Below are positions 5,823 through 12,263 of a stretch of 13,943 nt of DNA, piece by piece. A program made the position numbers and the translations under genes. The notes beneath the pieces were generated by a model. The model was given only the letters and a program-made list of their open reading frames with translations. It was not told the origin of the DNA and did no database searches. This DNA comes from Planctomycetota bacterium (GTDB lineage Bacteria > Planctomycetota > Phycisphaerae > Phycisphaerales > SM1A02), in assembly GCA_027295365.1 (NCBI GenBank), contig JAPULD010000473.1, positions 1-13,943 of the forward strand, in the 5' to 3' direction. Numbering within the stretch: the first letter of the stretch is position 1; each line of letters starts with the position of its first letter.

Positions 5823-7886
5823 ATGCTCGACCACTACGACGTCATTGTGATTGGAGGAGGCCATGCCGGCACTGAAGCGGCGTGGGCGGCGGCCAATGCG
5901 CTGGCTGAGCATGGCCGACAAGGCCATGGCACACATGATTCCGGGGGGGGCCGCGTCGCCCTCATCACCATGGACCCTTCCAAAATAGGCATGATGAGCT
6001 GCAATCCCGCCATCGGGGGGCTGGCCAAGGGGCAGATCGTCCGCGAGATCGACGCCCTGGGGGGCATCATGGGTCGGGCCATCGACGCCACGGGCATCAT
6101 GTTCAAGATGCTCAACATCTCCAAGGGGCCTGCGGTTCGTGGTCCTCGGGCTCAAGCCGACAAGTATGCGTATCTGGCCGAAGTGCAGAGGCTCATCACG
6201 ACCCGCGAGAATCTTGATGTCATCGCTGGCACGATCGATGACATTGTCGTCGAGGAGGGGCGCGTGGTGGGGGTGATGATTCCAGAAAGCTCCTGCGTCG
6301 TTCAGCCCAATGAAGAAAACATCCAGCGTCATCTCGAAGGCACGCGCCAATCGCTTCCCATCTACGAGGGGACTCAGCCGAACAAATCGTCCACCCAGGA
6401 ATCACGAATGCTTAAGGCCGGAACGGTGGTCCTGACCACCGGCACCTTCATGCGCGCCCTGATGCACACGGGCGAAAACAAAACCGAAGGGGGACGCATC
6501 GGTGAAGGATCGGCGGTCGGCATCTCGGCCACCCTGAAAAAACTGGGCTTTGAACTGGGGCGTCTCAAGACGGGAACTCCGCCCCGGCTCAACAAGGACA
6601 CCATCGATTGGGAGGGCTTGCCAAAGCAGTTTGGCGATGTGCAACCGATTCCTTTTTCGGATTACCCGGTTGAGCAAGAATTGAAGACTCGCACGGGCAA
6701 GATGCCCGTACCACCGGCCATCCGGGGGTTCCGGGGGTTTCCTCGGCTGCCTCAGATCGAATGTCGCATCACGGCCACCAACGCGTCCATCCACGACGCC
6801 ATCAAGGCGAATCTCGATCGGGCTCCGATGTACTCGGGGCAGATCGACGCCGAATCCGGACCTCGGTATTGCCCATCCATCGAGGACAAGGTGGTGCGCT
6901 TCGCCGATCGCGATTCGCATCATGTGTTCCTGGAACCCGAATCGCTGTACACCAACGAGATCTATTGCAATGGCATCAGTACATCGCTGCCTCCCGATGT
7001 CCAGGACATCATCGTGAGGGGGATGAAGGGGTGCGAGAACGCCGAGATCTTGAAATATGGGTACGCGGTTGAGTATGACATGGTGAGGCCCCACCAGATC
7101 GACTCGACGTGCATGACCAAGTCCATCGAGGGGTTCTTCCTTGCCGGGCAGATCAATGGCACGAGCGGCTACGAGGAAGCGGGGGGGCAGGGATTGCTGG
7201 CGGGACTCAACGCCGCTCGGCTGACCATTGGAGAAGAACCGATCAGGCTTCGTCGCGACCAGGCGTACATTGGCGTCATGCTCGATGATCTGGTCACCAA
7301 GACGCCTCGCGAGCCATATCGCATGTTCACCAGTCGGGCGGAGTATCGATTGCTGCTGAGGGCCGACAACGCGGATGTGCGGCTGACGCCAATGGCCCAC
7401 GAGTGGGGGTTGATCGACGAAAGGCATTGGAACCAGTTTTCCACGCGACTTGAACATTTGAAATCGATCGCCAAACAGTTCGACTCGATCAACATCGAAG
7501 GAAAATCGTTGCGTGAATACGCACGAAGACAAGATGTTGACGTTGCGGATGTGATGGCGAAGCTCAACGGCATAGAGAATGATGCCGCCAGCGTTGAGAT
7601 GGCCAACCTCGTGGAACGGGTCATGACCGAATCGCGATACGAGGGCTACATCGCAAGGCAGGAAGCCACGATCAAGCGACAAGCCAAGGCCGACAACCAA
7701 CCGATTCCCGAATGGCTCGAAGCGTGGACGATCACGGGGCTTCGATCCGAGGCCGCGGAAGCGTTGAGGACGTTCATTCCCCGGACGATCGGCCAGGCCT
7801 CCCGTCTGCCCGGCGTGAGTCCCGCAGATGTGACGTTGCTGGCCATCACGATCAAGCGTGGGCCCGAACGGGCGGCAGGCGTCTGA
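5823..7886 (+). CDS. mnmG: tRNA uridine-5-carboxymethylaminomethyl(34) synthesis enzyme MnmG (GidA)
   Basis: An FAD-dependent enzyme that works with MnmE to modify the wobble uridine of several tRNAs. Visible features are the Rossmann motif GGGHAG (11-16), SCNPAIGGLAKG (59-70), LNISKGPAVRGPRAQAD (97-113), GPRYCPSIEDKVVRFADR, the FAD-binding GQINGTSGYEEAGGQGLLAG, and the C-terminal YEGYIARQ and GQASRLPGVSPAD segments. Cys314 is in the position of the conserved active-site cysteine. At 687 residues it is longer than E. coli MnmG (about 630). By eye the extra length lies in three insertions: about 26-43, about 155-197 and about 283-310. The first and third contain palindromic DNA. No strong ribosome-binding site precedes the ATG, and the upstream gap is filled by the repeat. 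The stop overlaps the next start. Confidence 0.95.
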   Translation: MLDHYDVIVIGGGHAGTEAAWAAANALAEHGRQGHGTHDSGGGRVALITMDPSKIGMMSCNPAIGGLAKGQIVREIDALGGIMGRAIDATGIMFKMLNISKGPAVRGPRAQADKYAYLAEVQRLITTRENLDVIAGTIDDIVVEEGRVVGVMIPESSCVVQPNEENIQRHLEGTRQSLPIYEGTQPNKSSTQESRMLKAGTVVLTTGTFMRALMHTGENKTEGGRIGEGSAVGISATLKKLGFELGRLKTGTPPRLNKDTIDWEGLPKQFGDVQPIPFSDYPVEQELKTRTGKMPVPPAIRGFRGFPRLPQIECRITATNASIHDAIKANLDRAPMYSGQIDAESGPRYCPSIEDKVVRFADRDSHHVFLEPESLYTNEIYCNGISTSLPPDVQDIIVRGMKGCENAEILKYGYAVEYDMVRPHQIDSTCMTKSIEGFFLAGQINGTSGYEEAGGQGLLAGLNAARLTIGEEPIRLRRDQAYIGVMLDDLVTKTPREPYRMFTSRAEYRLLLRADNADVRLTPMAHEWGLIDERHWNQFSTRLEHLKSIAKQFDSINIEGKSLREYARRQDVDVADVMAKLNGIENDAASVEMANLVERVMTESRYEGYIARQEATIKRQAKADNQPIPEWLEAWTITGLRSEAAEALRTFIPRTIGQASRLPGVSPADVTLLAITIKRGPERAAGV
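5910..5928. repeat. Palindromic element inside mnmG (first insertion)
   Basis: CATGGCC (5910-5916), GACAA, GGCCATG (5922-5928) form a perfect 7-bp stem inside the coding sequence, encoding HGRQGHG (residues 30-36). This falls in a segment absent from E. coli MnmG between the first helix and the second strand of the FAD-binding fold. Confidence 0.5.
6691..6710. repeat. Palindromic element inside mnmG (third insertion)
   Basis: ACGGGCA (6693-6699), AGA, TGCCCGT (6703-6709) form a perfect 7-bp hairpin, read in frame as TGKMPV (291-296). From memory, palindromes of the form CACGGGCAAGATGCCCGTG are dispersed in planctomycete and some other genomes, so this looks like a repeat copy that entered the gene in frame. 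A tandem pair of the 9-mer CCGGGGGTT (6722-6739) follows directly and encodes a GF-RGF stretch. Confidence 0.6.
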
Positions 7887-8935
7887 TGCCCCCTGAGTTC
7901 CCGGATCCTTCATGTTCCGCTGACGAAGAGATGGACATTCACGCCGCGGAAACGGCATCACCAAGGCAAGCAATCTGCTATCGCACAAATACACCACTGT
8001 GCATTGACGGCAAGGCCACTGAACCGATCTGGGCACACGCTCTCTGGTCCGAAGACTTCATCGACATCGAAGGCCCCCTAAAACCTCCGCCTCGATTCCG
8101 AACCCGAATGAAGATGCTGCATGATGATGTGAATCTCTATGTGCATGCGGAGTTGGAAGAGCCTCATGTGTGGGGGACGATCACTAAACGCAACGAAGTG
8201 ATCTTTCACGACAACGATTTCGAGTTGTTCATTGATCCCGATGGCGACAACCACAATTACTATGAGTTGGAGGTCAACGCCCTGGGCACGATCTGGGAGT
8301 TGTCCTTGCCCAAGCCGTATCGGTGCGGTGGCGAGCCTCGCGATCCCGATCCGCTCGAGGGAGTGCAGGTGGGTGTGCACGTGGATGGAACGCTGAACGC
8401 CCCCGGAAGCGAAGACCGGGGGTGGTGCGTGACGATCGCGATTCCCTTTGCGGGACTTTCACGATTTGCAGGCAAGGATCAGGCGTGCCCGCCTCGTGAT
8501 GGCGACCAATGGCGGATGAACTTTTCTCGCGTGCAATGGCCCCATGAGATTGTGGATGGCGCGTACCGAAAGATCGAGGGGGCGAAGGCGGACAACTGGG
8601 TCTGGTCACGCCAGGGGGTGATCGACATGCATCGCCCCTCCACGTGGGGGTGTTTGCAGTTCAGCGATCTCATCGCGGGTCAGGGTGAGGCGAAGGTTGA
8701 TCCCGATTCAACCCGGGCGGCGCGGAATGTATTGATGGGAATCTGGGAGCGACAGCAGCGACGCCATGAGCCATCGGCCGATCTTGAGGCGTTGGGGCTC
8801 GGGGATCTCACAGCACCCATCACGATCACCCGGCAGGGTGATGCGTGGAGGGCGACGATGCTTTGTGAGGGACCATCGGGCCGGGTCGAGGTCAGCGTGG
8901 ATCATGCCGCCCATTTCACGATCAGGCCCCGATGA
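7886..8935 (+). CDS. Carbohydrate-binding family 9-like (CBM9-like) protein
   Basis: A 349-residue protein. Residues about 30-255 form a CBM9-like beta-sandwich: the opening IDGKATEPIWAHALWSEDFIDIEG, then RFRTRMKMLHDDVNLYVHAELEEP, then NDFELFIDPDGDNHNYYELEVNALGTIWEL, and later WCVTIAIPFAGL and GDQWRMNFSRVQW. These are the hallmarks of family 9 modules, which in xylanases bind sugar chain ends. In this stand-alone family the ligand is unknown. No catalytic domain and no signal peptide are seen. About 90 residues after the core show no domain I recognise. ATG at 7886 overlaps the mnmG stop (TGATG), which suggests translational coupling; an in-frame ATG at 7931 is an alternative start nearer the domain. 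An open frame continues to 7712 but would lie inside mnmG and is rejected. Confidence 0.85.
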   Translation: MPPEFPDPSCSADEEMDIHAAETASPRQAICYRTNTPLCIDGKATEPIWAHALWSEDFIDIEGPLKPPPRFRTRMKMLHDDVNLYVHAELEEPHVWGTITKRNEVIFHDNDFELFIDPDGDNHNYYELEVNALGTIWELSLPKPYRCGGEPRDPDPLEGVQVGVHVDGTLNAPGSEDRGWCVTIAIPFAGLSRFAGKDQACPPRDGDQWRMNFSRVQWPHEIVDGAYRKIEGAKADNWVWSRQGVIDMHRPSTWGCLQFSDLIAGQGEAKVDPDSTRAARNVLMGIWERQQRRHEPSADLEALGLGDLTAPITITRQGDAWRATMLCEGPSGRVEVSVDHAAHFTIRPR

Positions 8936-9012
8936 GCCGATATTGGGAGGATGCGACATTGAAGCAATCTTGAATGGAGCGGGGCGTCGACCTACCCTGC
9001 TCTCGCACAGAC

Positions 9013-9084
9013 GCCACTGTAGCTCAACGGTAGAGCAGCGGTTTTGTAAACCGCAGGTTGGGAGTTCGAATCTCCCCGGTGGCT
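9013..9084 (+). tRNA. tRNA-Thr (anticodon TGT)
   Basis: A complete cloverleaf: acceptor GCCACTG pairs with CGGTGGC (one G-T pair), D-arm TAGCTCAACGGTAGAGCA, anticodon stem GCGGT/ACCGC with loop TTTGTAA giving anticodon TGT (reads ACA), and T-arm with GTTCGAATC. It is 72 bases long, CCA is not encoded, and the discriminator base is T. Five T residues overlap the 3' end and may serve in termination. It stands alone between the CBM9-like gene and the oppositely oriented hydrolase. Confidence 0.97.
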
Positions 9085-9193
9085 TTTTCAAGGCTTCACC
9101 ATGAAAAATGACCATCCGATCCAACCAAGGTTGAACCGGAAGGCCGATCGATTTCAATCGCACGAATCGATCATGGGTTTCAGGATGAAGGCG

Positions 9194-9210
9194 GATTCGT
9201 CTTTCGAATC
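9194..9210. terminator. Small hairpin between tRNA-Thr and the minus-strand hydrolase
   Basis: GATTCG (9194-9199), TCTTT, CGAATC (9205-9210) form a 6-bp hairpin 20 bases beyond the hydrolase stop codon (minus strand). It has no T-run in either direction, so a role as terminator for the hydrolase gene is only possible. Confidence 0.25.
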
Positions 9211-9229
9211 GAAACGCTGCCTTTCTCAA

Positions 9230-10738
9230 TCAGTCTGAATCACCTCCAACAATGTATTTGTCATAGATTGCATCGGCGATCTTGACGCCAATCTGGTTGG
9301 TGCCGCCTGCGTTGACCATGATGATGATGCCGGCATTCTGTTTCGGAAAGAGCCTGATTTCCGCATAAAATGTGCCAGCGCTGCCATTGTGCCAGTGCAT
9401 TGTCTGGCCTTTGTAATCTCGAAGGCCCCAGCCAAAGGCATACCCTTCTCGACCGGTCACCTCGGGGAGTGGAGTGTGCATACGTTGAATGGTCGCGGCT
9501 TTCAGGAATCCATCCTTGCCCGCCAGTCCATTGAGGTGTCCGATGGCATAGAGGGCAAAGTCACCGACTGAACTGTGGACGTTGCCGGCCGGGTTCATCG
9601 GATGATTTCGGAGGAAATCAAACGGTGCATACGTCTTGCCCTCTTGCATGTGGCCACTGGGTTGATCAGTCGAGATATCCCGGGGCCAACCCAGGCCTGA
9701 AGTCGACATTCCAAGAGGGGCGTACACGTACTCGTGCACCATTTCTTCCCAGGGTTTGCCGGACTGTTTCTCGGCGATGTGAGCAGCGACGGTAATTCCC
9801 GCGTTGGAATAATGCATGGTCTTGCCCGGTGTACCTAGGGGGTCTTTTTGCAGGACTTCACGAACGAACGATGCTCGCTGTGCGACCGGCGTTGGTTCGT
9901 CCATGTGGGCATCAAACATGCCCGGTTGGAGACGGGTGTAGCTTTCGATGCCACCCGCATGGCCCATGAGCTGTTCGATGGTGACATCAAGGTATTCCGA
10001 GCGGGGTTCACTTTCGGACAAAGTCTCGCCAATCGTAGTATCCCAGTTCAGGACGCCTTGTTCGATGAGATGGCCGATGATGGAGCCCGTCACGGATTTG
10101 GTGACTGAACCCCAGTGAAAACGATCATCGATTTTTACCTGGTCGTCCTTGCCGACTTCCCGTACGCCCACGGCAGCCTGATCGACGATTTTGCCATCCT
10201 TGACGAGCGCGACGGCTATGGCGGGTATCCCCGTGTCCTTACGTACTTGAGTAAGGAGATCCGCGATGTCATCGAATTGATCCCATGACAAGGATGCCTG
10301 GGCGGGATCCATGGCCCGTTCCATGAACATCGTCGTCATCTTGTGAGGTGCATCGGATTCCAGTTCAAACGTAAACGTTCTCCACCGTTTGCTGTTGGTG
10401 TCCTGCAGCAAGATCGTGATCTTGTAGGGGCTTGATTCGACGATGGAATCTACATTGAGCGTTCCCCACATCTGACACATGCGGCTCCACATGGAAACTC
10501 GCTCGTCCATGTTGAAAGTCGCAAGTGATTCCGCGGTTCGATGTTCATTTTCCCAATTCCGATACGCCTGTGCATCGCCTTGGTTGATCAGTTCGATGTA
10601 CGCCCTGGCGGTTTTCGCGGCGAGCGTATCGGGCCACTCGACTTCTCTGGTCATCGCACTGGCAGGGCGACCCGAAACGAGCGTCATGCAAAGCACGACT
10701 GAAAAAAGGACAAGCTGGCGGTAAGAATTGTGGGGCAT
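9230..10738 (-). CDS. Exported serine hydrolase, class C beta-lactamase family (PF00144)
   Basis: A 502-residue protein with a signal peptide (residues 1-28: hydrophobic LVLFSVVLCMTLV, cleavage likely after ASA). Residues about 30-145 form an extra N-terminal domain of unassigned type. Residues about 155-490 form a penicillin-binding-protein-like fold with the SxxK nucleophile motif SVTK (Ser211, Lys214), the YxN motif YSN (310-312), and HNG (450-452) at the place of the KTG box. From family knowledge, such proteins include esterases, D-aminopeptidases and peptidases; the HxG box is usual for esterase or peptidase members rather than true beta-lactamases, so antibiotic resistance should not be assumed. 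The start at 10738 is supported by AGGAGAG about 6 bases upstream. The open frame reaches 11017, but that extension would mask the signal peptide. It is divergent from the regulator gene. Confidence 0.9.
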   Translation of the reverse strand: MPHNSYRQLVLFSVVLCMTLVSGRPASAMTREVEWPDTLAAKTARAYIELINQGDAQAYRNWENEHRTAESLATFNMDERVSMWSRMCQMWGTLNVDSIVESSPYKITILLQDTNSKRWRTFTFELESDAPHKMTTMFMERAMDPAQASLSWDQFDDIADLLTQVRKDTGIPAIAVALVKDGKIVDQAAVGVREVGKDDQVKIDDRFHWGSVTKSVTGSIIGHLIEQGVLNWDTTIGETLSESEPRSEYLDVTIEQLMGHAGGIESYTRLQPGMFDAHMDEPTPVAQRASFVREVLQKDPLGTPGKTMHYSNAGITVAAHIAEKQSGKPWEEMVHEYVYAPLGMSTSGLGWPRDISTDQPSGHMQEGKTYAPFDFLRNHPMNPAGNVHSSVGDFALYAIGHLNGLAGKDGFLKAATIQRMHTPLPEVTGREGYAFGWGLRDYKGQTMHWHNGSAGTFYAEIRLFPKQNAGIIIMVNAGGTNQIGVKIADAIYDKYIVGGDSD

Positions 10739-10871
10739 GGGAATCTCTCCTAGGGCGTTTCTTCGCTTCATATTGCTCTTATTGATGCGACTCAATCTCA
10801 TGGGATGAAGTGGTGGACATGATCTGACCGAGATAATAAAATAAATCAAGCTAATTTTATAAAGGTGTTTC
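10739..10871. promoter_or_regulatory. Divergent intergenic region with candidate operator
   Basis: These 133 bases must hold the promoters of both the hydrolase (minus) and the regulator (plus). The right half (10832-10864) is strongly A+T-rich (AATAAAATAAATC, TTTTATAAA) in contrast to the surroundings, as expected for promoter elements. ATTGA (10781-10785), six bases, TCAAT (10792-10796) form an inverted repeat that could be bound by a dimeric winged-helix protein. No convincing -35/-10 pair can be assigned. Confidence 0.35.
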
Positions 10872-11444
10872 ATGCCTCCAGACCTCAAAAACGTATATCG
10901 AGTCAGGACACCCGAGCAGCTGCGGATTCTCGCCGCCCCGATGCGGAACGCCATCTTCGAGGCGATGTGCGATCTGGCTCCCTGCACGTTGGCAGCGTTA
11001 TCGGAGCATCTGGACAAGTCTTCGGAGTCGCTGCATTACCATATCAAGCTGTTGGAAAAGATCGGCGTCGTGAAAGCGGTGGGGCTGGAAGAGTCGGGGG
11101 GACGCAAGCGGGTGATTTACGATCTGCCCTCCAAGCTACTGAAACTCGATCCGCCTCGAAGGAGCAAGGCATTTCAAGCCGCCAAGGCGGATGGAGCTAG
11201 TGCGTGGCTCCGACTCATGGACCAGCAATTGCGAAAGGCGATCGAGGCAGAGCGTGAACTGGCTCCATCGAAGGAGAAAAGGACGATTCGGATCGAGCGA
11301 GAAGTGGTGAGCCTTTCCCCATCTGACTTGACTCGCCTCAACGCGTTGTTGGATCAGATTCACGTCCTGTGCGGCAAGGCCGATGTTGTGGGCAAGGAAC
11401 ATCGGATCGCGTTGACCTTCGCGATGTGCCTGGTTGATCCATGA
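10872..11444 (+). CDS. ArsR-type winged-helix transcriptional regulator
   Basis: A 190-residue protein whose residues about 14-90 form a winged helix-turn-helix. RTPEQLRILAAPMRNAIFEAM is the opening helix, TLAALSEHLDKSSESLHYHIKLLEKIGVV contains the helix-turn-helix with the recognition helix around SSESLHYHIKLL, and VGLEESGGRKRVIYDL is the beta wing. The C-terminal part (about 105-190) is helical and resembles extensions found in many HTH_20/ArsR-like regulators; no metal-binding cysteine pair stands out. The ATG is preceded by AAAGGTG at 10860-10866. The gene is divergent from the exported hydrolase with 133 bases between them, so control of that gene, of itself, or both is a reasonable inference. 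A G/C-rich hairpin at 11481-11507 follows the stop. Confidence 0.85.
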   Translation: MPPDLKNVYRVRTPEQLRILAAPMRNAIFEAMCDLAPCTLAALSEHLDKSSESLHYHIKLLEKIGVVKAVGLEESGGRKRVIYDLPSKLLKLDPPRRSKAFQAAKADGASAWLRLMDQQLRKAIEAERELAPSKEKRTIRIEREVVSLSPSDLTRLNALLDQIHVLCGKADVVGKEHRIALTFAMCLVDP

Positions 11445-11480
11445 GCAGGTCCTGGCCCTGAATGAGGCTTCGAATTGAGG

Positions 11481-11507
11481 GGAGGGGGCCTGTTGCTTCC
11501 CCCCTCC
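11481..11507 (+). terminator. G+C-rich hairpin after the regulator gene
   Basis: GGAGGGGG (11481-11488) pairs with CCCCCTCC (11500-11507) across an 11-base loop, 37 bases after the regulator stop. No T-run follows, so it is a weak terminator candidate. It lies in the 120-base gap before tRNA-Tyr, which must also hold the tRNA promoter; I see no clear promoter boxes. Confidence 0.4.
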
Positions 11508-11564
11508 AGCGCGGCTAAAGTACGCACCTCCAGAATCGGCAGAACCGGCCTGGAGACCCCGAAA

Positions 11565-11647
11565 GGGCGGATTCCTGAGTGGTCAAAGGGGACGGGCTGT
11601 AAACCCGTTGGCGTACGCCTTCGCAGGTTCGAATCCTGCTCCGCCCA
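11565..11647 (+). tRNA. tRNA-Tyr (anticodon GTA)
   Basis: A class II tRNA of 83 bases. Acceptor GGGCGGA pairs perfectly with TCCGCCC; the anticodon stem ACGGG/CCCGT encloses loop CTGTAAA with anticodon GTA. A long variable arm around GGCGTACGCC and the T-arm GCAGGTTCGAATCCTGC are intact. The discriminator is A and CCA is not encoded. It is followed after 33 bases by the tRNA-Pro fragment. Confidence 0.97.
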
Positions 11648-11679
11648 TTGTCGATTTTCGCCGATAGAGTAGTCGTCGG

Positions 11680-11745
11680 CGGGGTGCAGCTCAGCTTGGT
11701 CGATGGTTGCTCTGGCGATCCATCGCAAGCAACGTGCACCCTACA
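11680..11745 (+). pseudogene. tRNA-Pro 5'-part fragment that folds into an alternative hairpin
   Basis: The 21 bases at 11680-11700 match the first 21 bases of the tRNA-Pro gene (11763-11783) at 20 positions, covering the acceptor 5' strand and half of the D-arm. After that the sequence diverges: there is no D-stem closure, no proline anticodon arm and no T-arm. The following bases nevertheless fold back: GGGTGCA (11682-11688) pairs with TGCACCC (11735-11741), GTTGCT (11706-11711) with AGCAAC (11728-11733), and GCGA with TCGC inside. It is either a tRNA remnant or a structured RNA derived from one. Confidence 0.5.
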
Positions 11746-11762
11746 ATTCAGCCGCTATGAAG

Positions 11763-11836
11763 CGGGGTGTAGCTCAGCTTGGTAGAGCGCGTCGTTCGGG
11801 ACGACGAGGTCGCAGGTTCGAATCCTGTCACCCCGA
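11763..11836 (+). tRNA. tRNA-Pro (anticodon CGG)
   Basis: A complete 74-base cloverleaf: acceptor CGGGGTG pairs with CACCCCG, D-arm AGCTCAGCTTGGTAGAGCG, anticodon stem CGTCG/CGACG with loop TTCGGGA giving anticodon CGG (reads CCG), and T-arm CAGGTTCGAATCCTG. The C-G first pair is typical of bacterial tRNA-Pro. The discriminator is A, and CCA is not encoded. A strong hairpin follows at 11842-11876. Confidence 0.97.
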
Positions 11837-11841
11837 CTTAT

Positions 11842-11879
11842 CGCATCAAGCCACCGTGAGACGGTGGCTTGTTGCGTTT
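11842..11879 (+). terminator. Terminator hairpin after tRNA-Pro
   Basis: AAGCCACCGT (11848-11857), GAG, ACGGTGGCTT (11861-11870) is a perfect 10-bp stem; it extends outward with a C-G pair, a mismatch, and CGCA/TGCG (11842-11845 with 11873-11876). Three T residues follow. The stem is very stable, and the position just after the tRNA makes a transcription terminator likely despite the short T-run. Confidence 0.7.
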
Positions 11880-11880
11880 A

Positions 11881-12263
11881 ATGGGTGCTCAAACTTTCGT
11901 CTTGGCCAGAAAACGGGACTGGTACGATTCTTCCCCGGCGGAGGTGCGAGTCGAACGCATAGCCGCCGATCTGGCCTTGGTGGCTGCGTCGTATGATGAA
12001 ATCATCACAATGAAGGCCGGAACGGAATCAAAGTTCGGCGGCTACTTCACCGGGGTCGCGGTCGAGACGTTATCGGGATGGAAGCTGCGTTCACTTCATT
12101 GGTCGAGTCCGGCATCAACACCATAGATCACTCGCAATCCATGCCAGACTTCTCTGCACCCGGTACTCTTGCTCGCCTGGATGGAGAGGACCAGGACTTG
12201 TTACACTACGGATTCCATCATTATTCTGAAGGGAAGCGCAGTCGATCGCATGCAAGACTCTGA
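11881..12263 (+). pseudogene. Unrecognised reading frame, probably frameshifted
   Basis: From the ATG at 11881 one frame reads 81 residues (to 12126) with protein-like content such as SPAEVRVERIAADLALVAAS and KFGGYFTGVAVETLSGWK. Its last dozen residues look poor. From about 12078 another frame (minus one) stays open to the TGA at 12261-12263 and reads EAAFTSLVESGINTIDHSQS and GEDQDLLHYGFHHYSEGKR. The simplest reading is one gene of roughly 127 residues broken by a single-base deletion near 12065-12085; two tiny overlapping genes or a sequencing error are alternatives. I recognise no family. Its end overlaps the start of the next gene by 14 bases, an arrangement seen in real gene pairs. It lies directly behind tRNA-Pro, a usual place for acquired DNA. 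Confidence 0.35.

Noticed and set aside
6402..8036. 544-residue minus-strand open frame opposite mnmG
   Set aside because: It is a shadow of mnmG; there is no domain signature, and mnmG motifs are intact on the other strand.
9230..10738. Antibiotic-resistance beta-lactamase
   Set aside because: The fold and SxxK/YxN motifs fit, but the third box is HNG rather than KTG and the protein has an extra domain, so an esterase or peptidase role is as likely or more so.
10739..11017. N-terminal extension of the serine hydrolase frame
   Set aside because: It would overlap the divergent regulator gene and bury the signal peptide; the ATG at 10738 has a good AGGAGAG site.
11622..11828. Direct repeat (about 17 identical bases in both tRNA-Tyr and tRNA-Pro) as attachment sites
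   Set aside because: The shared sequence is the conserved tRNA T-arm; no integrase gene is present between or beside the copies.
11475..11996. Small plus-strand open frames across the tRNA genes
   Set aside because: They consist largely of translated tRNA sequence and are not real coding regions.
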